The translations under genes and the position numbers were made by a program. DNA of 6,916 bases, from assembly GCA_947471105.1 (NCBI GenBank), contig CANIYB010000131.1, forward strand, positions 1 to 6,916. Direction: 5' to 3'. The notes under the pieces were generated by a model, which saw only the letters and a program-made list of their open reading frames with translations, was not told the DNA's origin and did not search any database. This document shows, piece by piece, positions 1 through 5,554 of the stretch (positions within the stretch are counted from its first letter, which is position 1; each line of letters starts with the position of its first letter). The stretch is from Cytophagaceae bacterium (GTDB taxonomy: Bacteria; Bacteroidota; Bacteroidia; Cytophagales; Spirosomataceae).

Positions 1-1058
1 ATGCAATGTTCCAATAAATCCGACATTTGCAAAAATCCAATTTCTTCTTTTAAAAATGCGCCAACAGCTATTTCGTTAGCCGCATTTAATATACAGGCCA
101 TATTCCCTCCCTGGTCTAAAGCCTTAAAAGCAAATCCTAAATTTCGAAAAGTATCCACATCCGCCTGTTCAAAAGTCAAAGAAGGATAATGTCGAAAATC
201 AAATCTTGGAAAATCAGATTTGATTCGATTGGGATACCCTAAAGCAAACTGAATAGGCAATTTCATATCCGGTAAACCTAGTTGGGCCTTCATCGATCCA
301 TCTTCAAATTGAACTAAGGAGTGAACGATCGATTGAGGATGAACAACGACTTCTATTTGGGACGCCTCCACGTCAAAAAGCCAAGCGGCTTCAATGACTT
401 CTAAGCCTTTATTCATTAAGCTGGCTGAATCTATGGTGATTTTTGCCCCCATGGTCCAATTAGGGTGTTTTAATGCTTGCGCCCGAGTAACGTTCGCTAA
501 TTGGTCTTTCGTGAATCCTCTAAAAGGTCCCCCTGAAGCTGTTAAAATTATTTTTTCAATGGGATTATGAGACTCTCCCATCAAACATTGATAAATCGCA
601 GAATGTTCGGAGTCAACGGGTAAAATGGGAACTCCCATTTTTTTGGCAAGAGGCATAATGAGTCCACCAGCCACGACCAAAGTTTCCTTATTAGCCAAGG
701 CAATGGGTTTGCCAGCTTGAATCGCTTTTACGGTGGGCAATAAACCCGCATAACCGACTAATGCCGTCAAAACAATATCCACAGAATTCAATGTAACAAC
801 CTCCTCTAAACTTTTTGCTCCTGCAAGCACATTGATATTTAACCCAGAAAGGGCATTTTTTACTAATTCATATTTTGACTCATCGCCAATGACGACATGA
901 GAAGGCTTATATTGAATGGCTTGTGATATAAGTAAATCGGCCTGATTCATTGCAGTCAATACCTCCACCTTAAAAATAGCAGGATGCTGATCAATGACTT
1001 CTAACGCTTGAGTTCCAATCGATCCTGTGGATCCCAAAATGGCGATTCTTTTTACCAT
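1..1058 (-). CDS. dxr: 1-deoxy-D-xylulose 5-phosphate reductoisomerase, C-terminus cut by window edge
   Basis: Dxr (IspC) is a cytosolic enzyme that converts 1-deoxy-D-xylulose 5-phosphate to 2-C-methyl-D-erythritol 4-phosphate with NADPH and a divalent metal, the committed step of the MEP isoprenoid pathway. The frame opens with MVKRIAILGSTGSIG, the N-terminal NADPH-binding loop (GSTGSIG, residues 9-15). LANKETLV lies near 121-128 and PVDSEHS at 147-153, with metal ligands D149 and E151. ASGGPFR (174-180) carries S175, HPNWTMG is at 198-204, and MNKGLE ends in the third metal ligand E220. LNAANEIAV follows near 325. All catalytic motifs are intact. There are 352 complete codons and no stop before base 1; the family is usually about 385-400 residues, so roughly 35 are missing. 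The ATG (1056-1058) overlaps the rhomboid stop by 7 nt (ATGGTAA), which suggests translational coupling. The identification is essentially certain. Confidence 0.97.
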   Translation of the reverse strand, partial: MVKRIAILGSTGSIGTQALEVIDQHPAIFKVEVLTAMNQADLLISQAIQYKPSHVVIGDESKYELVKNALSGLNINVLAGAKSLEEVVTLNSVDIVLTALVGYAGLLPTVKAIQAGKPIALANKETLVVAGGLIMPLAKKMGVPILPVDSEHSAIYQCLMGESHNPIEKIILTASGGPFRGFTKDQLANVTRAQALKHPNWTMGAKITIDSASLMNKGLEVIEAAWLFDVEASQIEVVVHPQSIVHSLVQFEDGSMKAQLGLPDMKLPIQFALGYPNRIKSDFPRFDFRHYPSLTFEQADVDTFRNLGFAFKALDQGGNMACILNAANEIAVGAFLKEEIGFLQMSDLLEHC

Positions 1059-1681
1059 ATCATCGCTTTGATTTGTTCAATAAATGTTATCCAAACCTTC
1101 GGATAGGTAAGCGAGACAAATAAAATTCCAAATAATCCCCCGTATAAATGCGCGGAATGATTGACATAATCTTTTCCCCTTCGGTCCATTTCGATCGAAT
1201 ACCAAGTAAATAAACCGGCATAGATAATTCCTGGAATTCCTAAAAGTCCAAACAAGTAAATTTTTTCAGTAGGGAAAAACATGATTCCAGCAAAAATGAC
1301 TGCAGAAACCGCACCAGAGGCTCCTAATGAATTGAAATAAGCATTATTTTTTTGTTTGAAATAGGTAGGTAAATCAGCCACTACTATTCCCAGGAGGTAA
1401 AACAAAACAAACATTTCAGGGCCCATACCGGGAAAAATAACTGAGAATATGTATTCCAATTGGGTTCCAAAAAAATAAAATGAAAACAAGTTGAAAAACA
1501 AATGGGTAAAATCTGCATGAATAAATCCAGATGAGATAAAACGCCAATATTGTTTTTTACGATCAATCAGGTAAGGATTCATGGTCATTATTTCCATCCA
1601 ATCAGGCTTTTGCCAAGCAGCCAATGAGACCAAAACGGTCACAGCCATAATCATTAAACTTACTGAAATCGTATCCCCCAT
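1052..1681 (-). CDS. rhomboid family intramembrane serine protease
   Basis: This is a 209-residue, very hydrophobic protein of the rhomboid family, which cleaves transmembrane segments of substrate proteins inside the lipid bilayer. About six membrane segments can be seen, near residues 5-22, 58-80, 88-103, 118-136, 141-162 and 176-192, the minimal bacterial rhomboid core. Catalytic residues are present: GASG with nucleophile S122, and HSAHLYGG with general base H178. HADFTHLFFN (55-64) supplies the H-x4-H-x3-N signature (H55, H60, N64) that helps form the oxyanion hole in GlpG-type enzymes. It should therefore be an active protease, not an inactive pseudoprotease. The substrate cannot be told from sequence. 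The gene lies 48 nt downstream of the prenyl synthase gene and overlaps dxr by 7 nt, so it is probably cotranscribed with dxr. The start is the first ATG, directly after a T-rich hairpin tail, and no SD is visible. Confidence 0.93.
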   Translation of the reverse strand: MGDTISVSLMIMAVTVLVSLAAWQKPDWMEIMTMNPYLIDRKKQYWRFISSGFIHADFTHLFFNLFSFYFFGTQLEYIFSVIFPGMGPEMFVLFYLLGIVVADLPTYFKQKNNAYFNSLGASGAVSAVIFAGIMFFPTEKIYLFGLLGIPGIIYAGLFTWYSIEMDRRGKDYVNHSAHLYGGLFGILFVSLTYPKVWITFIEQIKAMIW

Positions 1682-1711
1682 AAAAGAAAAAGCTTCTTGA
1701 CGAAGCCATTT
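1682..1711 (-). terminator. possible weak terminator or attenuator before the rhomboid gene
   Basis: Read leftward, GCTTC (1706-1702) and GAAGC (1696-1692) form a 5-bp stem around a GTCAA loop, and TTTTTCTTTT follows directly (1691-1682 region), ending right next to the rhomboid ATG. The shape is that of an intrinsic terminator, but the stem is short. It might end part of the nuoD-prenyl synthase transcript or modulate readthrough into the rhomboid and dxr genes. The structure is visible in the sequence; its function is inferred. Confidence 0.35.
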
Positions 1712-1729
1712 AAACGCTATAAAATTACA

Positions 1730-2707
1730 TTAAACTTCCCTATCCACCAACCCACTCATGAATTTCAATAGACCTACCTTTTTTTCATCCCCAATATTCA
1801 AGGCCGACATCTGCACAAATGCCTCATCAAAGTACTTTTTCACTAAAGCTTCTGTTTCCTCTTTCACACCAAGACTCGTATAAATAGCCGTCACAGACTT
1901 TACTTTTAATTCAGGAATCGGGTTAGCCGTGGATAACCATTTTGATAATTCAATTTTGTTTTCTCCCTCAGCCAATTCCAGGGCCCGTATCAATAAATAA
2001 GTCTTTTTATTCGCTAAAATATCCCCGCCAGGTTGCTTTCCAAATTTTTCTGGATCTCCGTAGACATCTAATAAGTCGTCCTTCAACTGAAAACCGAGCC
2101 CGATCAATTCCCCAATTTTATATAATTGATCGGAAACCAGATTGGTTTGCTGAGCCAAAATAGCTCCCAATTCCATTGAAAGACCAATCAAAACAGAAGT
2201 CTTCAATCGAATCATTTCAATGTACTCCTCTACTGAAACTTGGGAACGCGATTCAAAATTCATGTCCATTTGTTGGCCTTCACAAACCTCCGCTGCCGTT
2301 TTATTGAATCTTTCCAAAGCAAATTGGAACTCCGATAAACTCAAGTCCTTAATTTTATTCAAGTATTGATACGCATTTACAAGCATCACATCCCCCGAAA
2401 GAATCGCAATATTATCATTCCACTTTTCATGGACCGTTTGCTTACCTCTGCGGAGCGGCGCTTTATCCATAATGTCATCATGCATCAAAGTGAAATTGTG
2501 GAAAATTTCAAGACTCAAGGAAGGCGAAATAGCTTTTTGCCATTGATCCTTAAACAAGGAATAAGTTAACAAACAAAGCACAGGACGAATTCTTTTCCCG
2601 CCCAAACTCATTAAATATTGAATAGGTTCATACAATTCTATGGGGTTTTTCCCCATGTCTTGTTGTCCAATTTCAGCCTCAAGGGCATTTAAAAATTCTT
2701 TTGCCAT
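1730..2707 (-). CDS. trans-polyprenyl diphosphate synthase (short-chain type likely)
   Basis: This 325-residue soluble all-helical enzyme condenses allylic diphosphates with isopentenyl diphosphate, giving a C15-C20 or longer prenyl chain. Family landmarks occur in order: GGKRIRP (36-42, IPP-binding K38 and R41), the first aspartate-rich motif DDIMD (77-81) followed by LRRG, GDVML near 105-109, and the second aspartate-rich motif GFQLKDDLLD (205-214), then YGDPEKFGKQPGGD. All Mg-binding aspartates are kept. The first motif has the DDxxD spacing and lacks the two-residue insert of classical bacterial FPP synthases (IspA). An aromatic residue, F72, sits five positions before it, which in archaeal-type GGPP synthases limits chain length; C15-C20 is thus my preferred but unproven product. 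The ATG begins 2 nt after the nuoD stop (TAA-TT-ATG), so the two genes are almost certainly cotranscribed. Family confidence is high; exact product confidence is low, so no symbol is given. Confidence 0.93.
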   Translation of the reverse strand: MAKEFLNALEAEIGQQDMGKNPIELYEPIQYLMSLGGKRIRPVLCLLTYSLFKDQWQKAISPSLSLEIFHNFTLMHDDIMDKAPLRRGKQTVHEKWNDNIAILSGDVMLVNAYQYLNKIKDLSLSEFQFALERFNKTAAEVCEGQQMDMNFESRSQVSVEEYIEMIRLKTSVLIGLSMELGAILAQQTNLVSDQLYKIGELIGLGFQLKDDLLDVYGDPEKFGKQPGGDILANKKTYLLIRALELAEGENKIELSKWLSTANPIPELKVKSVTAIYTSLGVKEETEALVKKYFDEAFVQMSALNIGDEKKVGLLKFMSGLVDREV

Positions 2708-2709
2708 AA

Positions 2710-3924
2710 TTATCTATCTACTTCTCCCATCACTAAATCCATAGATCCAATGATCGCAACTAAATCTGCTAAATATGCTCCTTTTGCCAACAAAGGAATG
2801 ACAGAAAGGTGGTGAAACGAACAAGCCCTTACTTTCATTCGCTGAGGAATATCGGATTTACCATCTGACCGAATGAAAAAGCCCAATTCTCCTTTTGGAT
2901 TTTCAGCTCTAACATAAACATCCATCGCGGAAGGTCGTATTTTTTTGGGTACAAATTCTTGCGGATTAAAGTCTTTGGTTCGTTTATGTTCACCCATCAA
3001 CTTATCCAAACATTGATCCACAATCTTAATGGATTCTAAACATTCCTGTATGCGAACGTGGTTGCGATCCCAGCAATCTCCTGTTTGGCCCATGTGTCCT
3101 GATCCTATAGGTATATCAAAATCAATCTCCGGATAAATCGAATAGGCATCCACTTTACGTAAATCATAAGCCAAGCCAGAACCTCGCAAAACAGGGCCCG
3201 TACAACCATAATTGATCGCAATGTCTAAAGGCAAGGCCCCAACATTTGCTGTTCTTTTGATGAAAATCGTATTTTCTTCGACCAATTTGACCACCTCAGA
3301 AATGGTATTTTTAACAACAGGGATAAATTCTTTTATCTTTTCTTCAAAACCGATGGGTAAATCATAAAACAAACCTCCAATCCAAACATAATTATAGAGC
3401 ATTCGAGCGCCAGATAACCATTCCAATAAGCGCTGAATATGCTCTCGATCGCGCATCAACCATAAAAAAGGAGTATATGCGCCTATATCTAAGCCATAGG
3501 TTCCAATGGCTACAAAATGGGATGCAATGCGATTAAGTTCCGCGACTAAAACGCGAATGTACTCGACTCTCTTAGGCATTTTACCCGTCAAATCCATCAT
3601 CTTTTCCACCGCCATCACATACGCATGTTCAGAATTCATGGAAGCCATGTAATCAAGGCGATCAACATAGGGGATAATTTGATTGAAAGGCAGCGATTCA
3701 GCATGTTTTTCAAAACACCTGTGCAAATATCCCAGATGTGGAATCACGTCTTTCACCCATTCGCCATCGGAAATAACTTCCAACCTCAGCACTCCGTGTG
3801 TGGATGGATGCTGAGGGCCCAAAGAAATGAGCATTTCTTCCGACTTCAAATCATCTTCTTTATACCGATTAGGATCAGATAAATTAAAATTTTCTGGATG
3901 AAACTGGTATTGAGTGGAATTCAT
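2710..3924 (-). CDS. nuoD: NADH-quinone oxidoreductase subunit D (complex I 49-kDa-type subunit)
   Basis: NuoD sits in the peripheral arm of respiratory complex I, next to NuoB and the membrane, and forms much of the quinone-reduction pocket. The 404-residue length is normal for a separate NuoD that is not fused to NuoC. GPQHPSTHGVLRL (36-48) carries the conserved histidine H43, and Y92 in RLDY matches the Tyr that contacts the quinone head group (Thermus Nqo4 H38 and Y87 by motif alignment). Other family blocks are PHLGYLHRCFEK (62-73), RVEYIRVLVAELNRI near 119-133, GSGLAYDLRK, and the C-terminal signature GSMDLVMGEVDR. No key residue is missing. The ATG at 3922-3924 gives the normal N-terminal length and has no SD. 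It is the first gene of the leftward cluster. The gene upstream is divergent rpmG rather than nuoC, and the gene downstream is a prenyl synthase rather than nuoE, so nuoD appears detached from the rest of nuo, at least here. Confidence 0.97.
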   Translation of the reverse strand: MNSTQYQFHPENFNLSDPNRYKEDDLKSEEMLISLGPQHPSTHGVLRLEVISDGEWVKDVIPHLGYLHRCFEKHAESLPFNQIIPYVDRLDYMASMNSEHAYVMAVEKMMDLTGKMPKRVEYIRVLVAELNRIASHFVAIGTYGLDIGAYTPFLWLMRDREHIQRLLEWLSGARMLYNYVWIGGLFYDLPIGFEEKIKEFIPVVKNTISEVVKLVEENTIFIKRTANVGALPLDIAINYGCTGPVLRGSGLAYDLRKVDAYSIYPEIDFDIPIGSGHMGQTGDCWDRNHVRIQECLESIKIVDQCLDKLMGEHKRTKDFNPQEFVPKKIRPSAMDVYVRAENPKGELGFFIRSDGKSDIPQRMKVRACSFHHLSVIPLLAKGAYLADLVAIIGSMDLVMGEVDR

Positions 3925-3980
3925 TAAACAAAAATGCGGAAAGAATTGCTTAAAAAAAACTCGTTTTCATCTTTTTAATA

Positions 3981-3988
3981 CAAATATC
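3981..3988 (-). promoter_or_regulatory. nuoD: weak candidate -7 element for the nuoD cluster
   Basis: Read leftward this is GATATTTG, matching the Bacteroidota -7 consensus TAnnTTTG at all but the first position, and it lies about 57 nt before the nuoD ATG. No TTG stands at the usual 19-21 nt upstream, so support is weak. The divergent spacing does require some leftward promoter in this AT-rich interval (3925-4060). Confidence 0.2.
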
Positions 3989-4030
3989 AAGTTGTTGAAT
4001 TTATTTTGATATATATTTTACCAAAAGAGT

Positions 4031-4060
4031 TTGTTGAAAAAAATAATTCTTCTACCTTTG
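4031..4060 (+). promoter_or_regulatory. Bacteroidota-type sigma-A promoter for rpmG
   Basis: TTG at 4031-4033, a 19-nt spacer and TACCTTTG at 4053-4060 match the Bacteroidota housekeeping promoter (TTG, 19-21 nt, TAnnTTTG) exactly. Transcription would start a few bases downstream, near 4064-4068, giving a leader of about 35-38 nt before the rpmG ATG. A second TTG (4034-4036) gives a 16-nt spacer and fits less well. The region upstream is strongly AT-rich. Confidence 0.75.
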
Positions 4061-4065
4061 CATTC

Positions 4066-4082
4066 CGTTTCGAGAGGAGACG
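4066..4082 (+). promoter_or_regulatory. leader hairpin enclosing an SD sequence upstream of rpmG
   Basis: CGTTTC (4066-4071) can pair with GAGACG (4077-4082), five Watson-Crick pairs plus one G-U wobble, around loop GAGAG (4072-4076). The hairpin contains GAGGAG (4074-4079), the best Shine-Dalgarno match I see before any gene here. The predicted transcription start puts the hairpin at or very near the mRNA 5' end. The SD is 8 nt from the ATG at 4088 but 22 nt from the rpmG ATG, too far to serve rpmG directly. Possible roles are control of translation or protection of the 5' end; both are inferred. Confidence 0.4.
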
Positions 4083-4087
4083 TAAAA

Positions 4088-4132
4088 ATGATTTACAAAT
4101 TATGGCAAAGAAAGGAAATCGCATTCAAGTAA
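4088..4132 (+). CDS. possible 14-codon leader ORF overlapping the rpmG start
   Basis: ATG at 4088-4090 opens the frame [14 protein letters not shown] and ends at TAA 4130-4132, in a different frame from rpmG and overlapping its first 31 nt. The GGAG at 4076-4079 is optimally placed (8 nt), and the AAAA before the ATG suits Bacteroidota initiation. It may be a regulatory uORF coupled to rpmG, or chance: an ORF this short is not evidence by itself. Conservation across relatives would decide. Confidence 0.25.
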   Translation: MIYKLWQRKEIAFK

Positions 4133-4284
4133 TTTTGGAATGCACTGAGCACAAAGAGTCTGGCGTACCAGGGATGTCTCGTTACATTACAACTAAGAAT
4201 CGTAAAAACACGACGGCGCGTATTGAATTGAAAAAATACAATCCGGTATTGAAGAAAGTTACTTTACATAAAGAAATTAAATAG
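4102..4284 (+). CDS. rpmG: 50S ribosomal protein bL33
   Basis: This is a 60-residue basic protein of the large ribosomal subunit, located near the E site. The family signature is clear: [18 protein letters not shown], then [20 protein letters not shown] (28-47), then TLHKEIK at the C-terminus. The zinc-binding cysteine pairs of some bL33 forms are absent: only C14 remains, and the second CxxC is replaced by NPVL (47-50). It is therefore the zinc-independent form with the [10 protein letters not shown] segment typical of many Gram-negative lineages. I chose ATG 4102 rather than the in-frame ATG at 4006, because the 32-residue extension has no family counterpart and would place the promoter inside the coding region. 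The DUF4295 gene follows after 18 nt. In many Bacteroidota rpmB (bL28) precedes rpmG; no rpmB is present here. Confidence 0.96.
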   Translation: MAKKGNRIQVILECTEHKESGVPGMSRYITTKNRKNTTARIELKKYNPVLKKVTLHKEIK

Positions 4285-4302
4285 ATTTAATATTCAGGAA
4301 TT

Positions 4303-4455
4303 ATGGCTAAGAAGGTAGTTGCAACACTAAAGAAAGAAGGAGGCGTTAAGTACGCTAAAATCATAAAGGCGGTTAAAAATCCAACCACAGGAGCGTATAC
4401 ATTCAGAGAAGAAATTGTTCTTCAGGATGAAGTAAATGCTGCGTTGAAAAACTAG
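4303..4455 (+). CDS. DUF4295 family protein, probable ribosomal protein bL38
   Basis: This is a 50-residue, lysine-rich protein starting MAKKVVATLKKEGG, with the block YAKIIKAVKNPTTGAYTFREE (17-37) characteristic of the small Bacteroidota-restricted DUF4295 family. That family is regularly encoded between rpmG and ftsY, exactly as here. From memory, a Flavobacterium johnsoniae ribosome structure described a new large-subunit protein, bL38. I believe it is this family, but I cannot verify that from the sequence. Basic charge and tight placement after rpmG (18 nt) agree with a ribosomal role. The start ATG has a weak AGGA 3 nt upstream, too close to be a useful SD. The gene ends at TAG, 37 nt before the terminator stem. 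The ORF is real by homology; the ribosomal function is likely. Confidence 0.9.
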   Translation: MAKKVVATLKKEGGVKYAKIIKAVKNPTTGAYTFREEIVLQDEVNAALKN

Positions 4456-4492
4456 TTTTTCAATTTATTGGGTTTATTAATTAGGCTACATG

Positions 4493-4528
4493 AAAGTCCC
4501 TTTTTTCGAAGGGACTTTTTTATTTTTC
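4493..4528 (+). terminator. intrinsic terminator after the rpmG-DUF4295 pair
   Basis: AAAGTCCCTT (4493-4502) pairs perfectly with AAGGGACTTT (4509-4518) across a 6-nt loop, TTTTCG, and is followed by further Ts and the T-rich stretch TTATTTTT. The G/C core (GTCCC/GGGAC) with a U-tract is a standard Rho-independent terminator. The left arm is preceded by few As, so leftward action is less likely. It would end or attenuate the ribosomal-protein transcript before ftsY. Confidence 0.85.
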
Positions 4529-4555
4529 ATTGATTTTTAATTTCTACAGATACTC

Positions 4556-5533
4556 ATGGGACTATTCGATTTTTTAAAAAAGAAGCCCGCTGTTCAAGAG
4601 CAAGAGGAAATCATTGCATTGGACAAGGGATTAGAAAAGACAAAAACGGGCTTAATCACCAAGATGAGTCGTGCGGTTCTTGGAAAATCCAAAGTCGATG
4701 AGGAAGTTTTGGATGAGTTAGAGGAAGTCCTACTTTCCTCAGATGTGGGAGTAGCGACCACGTTAAAAATCATTGAACGAATCGAGCGTAGAATTGAGCG
4801 GGATCGTTTCGTGTCTACGGAAGAATTGGACCAAGTGCTTCGAGAGGAAGTGGCCGGTTTATTAGAAGAAAATCAATCGACAGATTTAGAAAATGCATTT
4901 GCTGAACCTAAACAAAAACCTTATGTGATTTTGGTGGTGGGGGTAAATGGCGTTGGAAAAACTACGACCATTGGGAAATTAGCATCTCAATTTCACCAAA
5001 ATGGGTTAAAAGTAGTTTTGGGTGCTGCCGACACTTTTAGGGCGGCGGCGGTAGACCAATTGAAATTATGGGGAGAGCGTGTAGGAATTCCGGTCATTGA
5101 CCATGGAATGAATACAGATCCAGCAGCAGTGGCATTTGATACGGTGAAACAGGCCGTTGAAATGAACGCGGACATCGTGATTATTGACACCGCTGGGCGT
5201 TTACATACGAAAGTCAACCTGATGACGGAGTTGGGTAAAATCAAACGTGTCATCCAAAAATTCATCCCTGAGGCTCCACATGAAGTTATGCTGGTATTAG
5301 ATGGGTCAACAGGCCAAAATGCATTTATTCAGGCACAAGAATTTACAAAAGTGACCGAAGTAACTTCCTTAGCTATTACCAAATTAGATGGAACGGCCAA
5401 GGGCGGAGTGGTCATAGGTATCTCAGACCAATTCAAGATCCCAGTTAAATACATTGGCGTAGGTGAAAAAATATCAGATCTACAAGTCTTCAATAAAACG
5501 GCTTTTGTTGATTCTATTTTCGCCAAAAAATAA
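4556..5533 (+). CDS. ftsY: signal recognition particle receptor FtsY
   Basis: FtsY is the SRP receptor GTPase. It docks SRP-bound ribosomes at the inner membrane by forming a paired-GTPase complex with Ffh. The 325-residue protein has a short amphipathic start (MGLFDFLKKK, a likely membrane-contact helix), almost no acidic A domain, a helical N domain (about 25-110) and the G domain. GTPase motifs are complete: GVNGVGKT (129-136), DTFRAAA (159-165), DTAGR (211-215), TKLDGTAKGG (275-284) and GVGE (301-304). The insertion box typical of SRP GTPases lies around the DTFRAAA segment. The Ffh paralogue is excluded by the absence of a methionine-rich M domain. The ATG follows the terminator by 27 nt with no SD and no recognisable TAnnTTTG promoter, so expression may rely on terminator readthrough or an unrecognised promoter. 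Its TAA directly abuts the glnS stop on the other strand. Confidence 0.97.
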   Translation: MGLFDFLKKKPAVQEQEEIIALDKGLEKTKTGLITKMSRAVLGKSKVDEEVLDELEEVLLSSDVGVATTLKIIERIERRIERDRFVSTEELDQVLREEVAGLLEENQSTDLENAFAEPKQKPYVILVVGVNGVGKTTTIGKLASQFHQNGLKVVLGAADTFRAAAVDQLKLWGERVGIPVIDHGMNTDPAAVAFDTVKQAVEMNADIVIIDTAGRLHTKVNLMTELGKIKRVIQKFIPEAPHEVMLVLDGSTGQNAFIQAQEFTKVTEVTSLAITKLDGTAKGGVVIGISDQFKIPVKYIGVGEKISDLQVFNKTAFVDSIFAKK

Positions 5534-5554
5534 TTACTTATTTTGTTCCTTGGC
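5522..5554. terminator. AT-rich inverted repeat at the ftsY/glnS convergence, possible bidirectional terminator
   Basis: AAAATAA (5527-5533) and TTATTTT (5538-5544) form a 7-bp inverted repeat around TTAC. Outer arms GCCAA (5522-5526) and TTGGC (5550-5554) add five pairs, with a 5-nt bulge (GTTCC) on one side. The repeat spans both stop codons, and the 3' ends of both genes lie inside it. The stem is AT-rich and weak. It is the only structure seen between the convergent genes. Confidence 0.3.

Noticed and set aside
1..189. Rightward open frame of 62 codons at the left edge
   Set aside because: It is antisense to dxr, whose leftward frame is open and rich in family motifs throughout this stretch; the rightward peptide has no recognisable features.
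1384..1566. Second leftward frame inside the rhomboid gene
   Set aside because: It overlaps the catalytic rhomboid reading frame in another phase, is short, and has no recognisable motif.
1942..2569. Rightward open frames within the prenyl synthase gene (1942-2163, 2366-2569), and similar ones within nuoD (3625-3882) and glnS (6494-6736)
   Set aside because: All are antisense to well-conserved coding sequence and look like chance open frames from codon composition.
3961..4060. AT-rich stretch considered as a possible origin, attachment site or riboswitch
   Set aside because: No repeated boxes, direct repeats, integrase gene or riboswitch-like conserved core is present; it is explained well enough as a divergent promoter region.
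4006..4101. 32-residue N-terminal extension of rpmG from an upstream in-frame ATG
   Set aside because: bL33 proteins begin at MAKKGNR; the extension would contain the promoter -35-like and -7 elements and has no family counterpart.
4993..5526. Leftward open frames within ftsY (4993-5265 and 5329-5526)
   Set aside because: They lie opposite the conserved G domain of ftsY and show no domain, start signal or neighbour context of their own.
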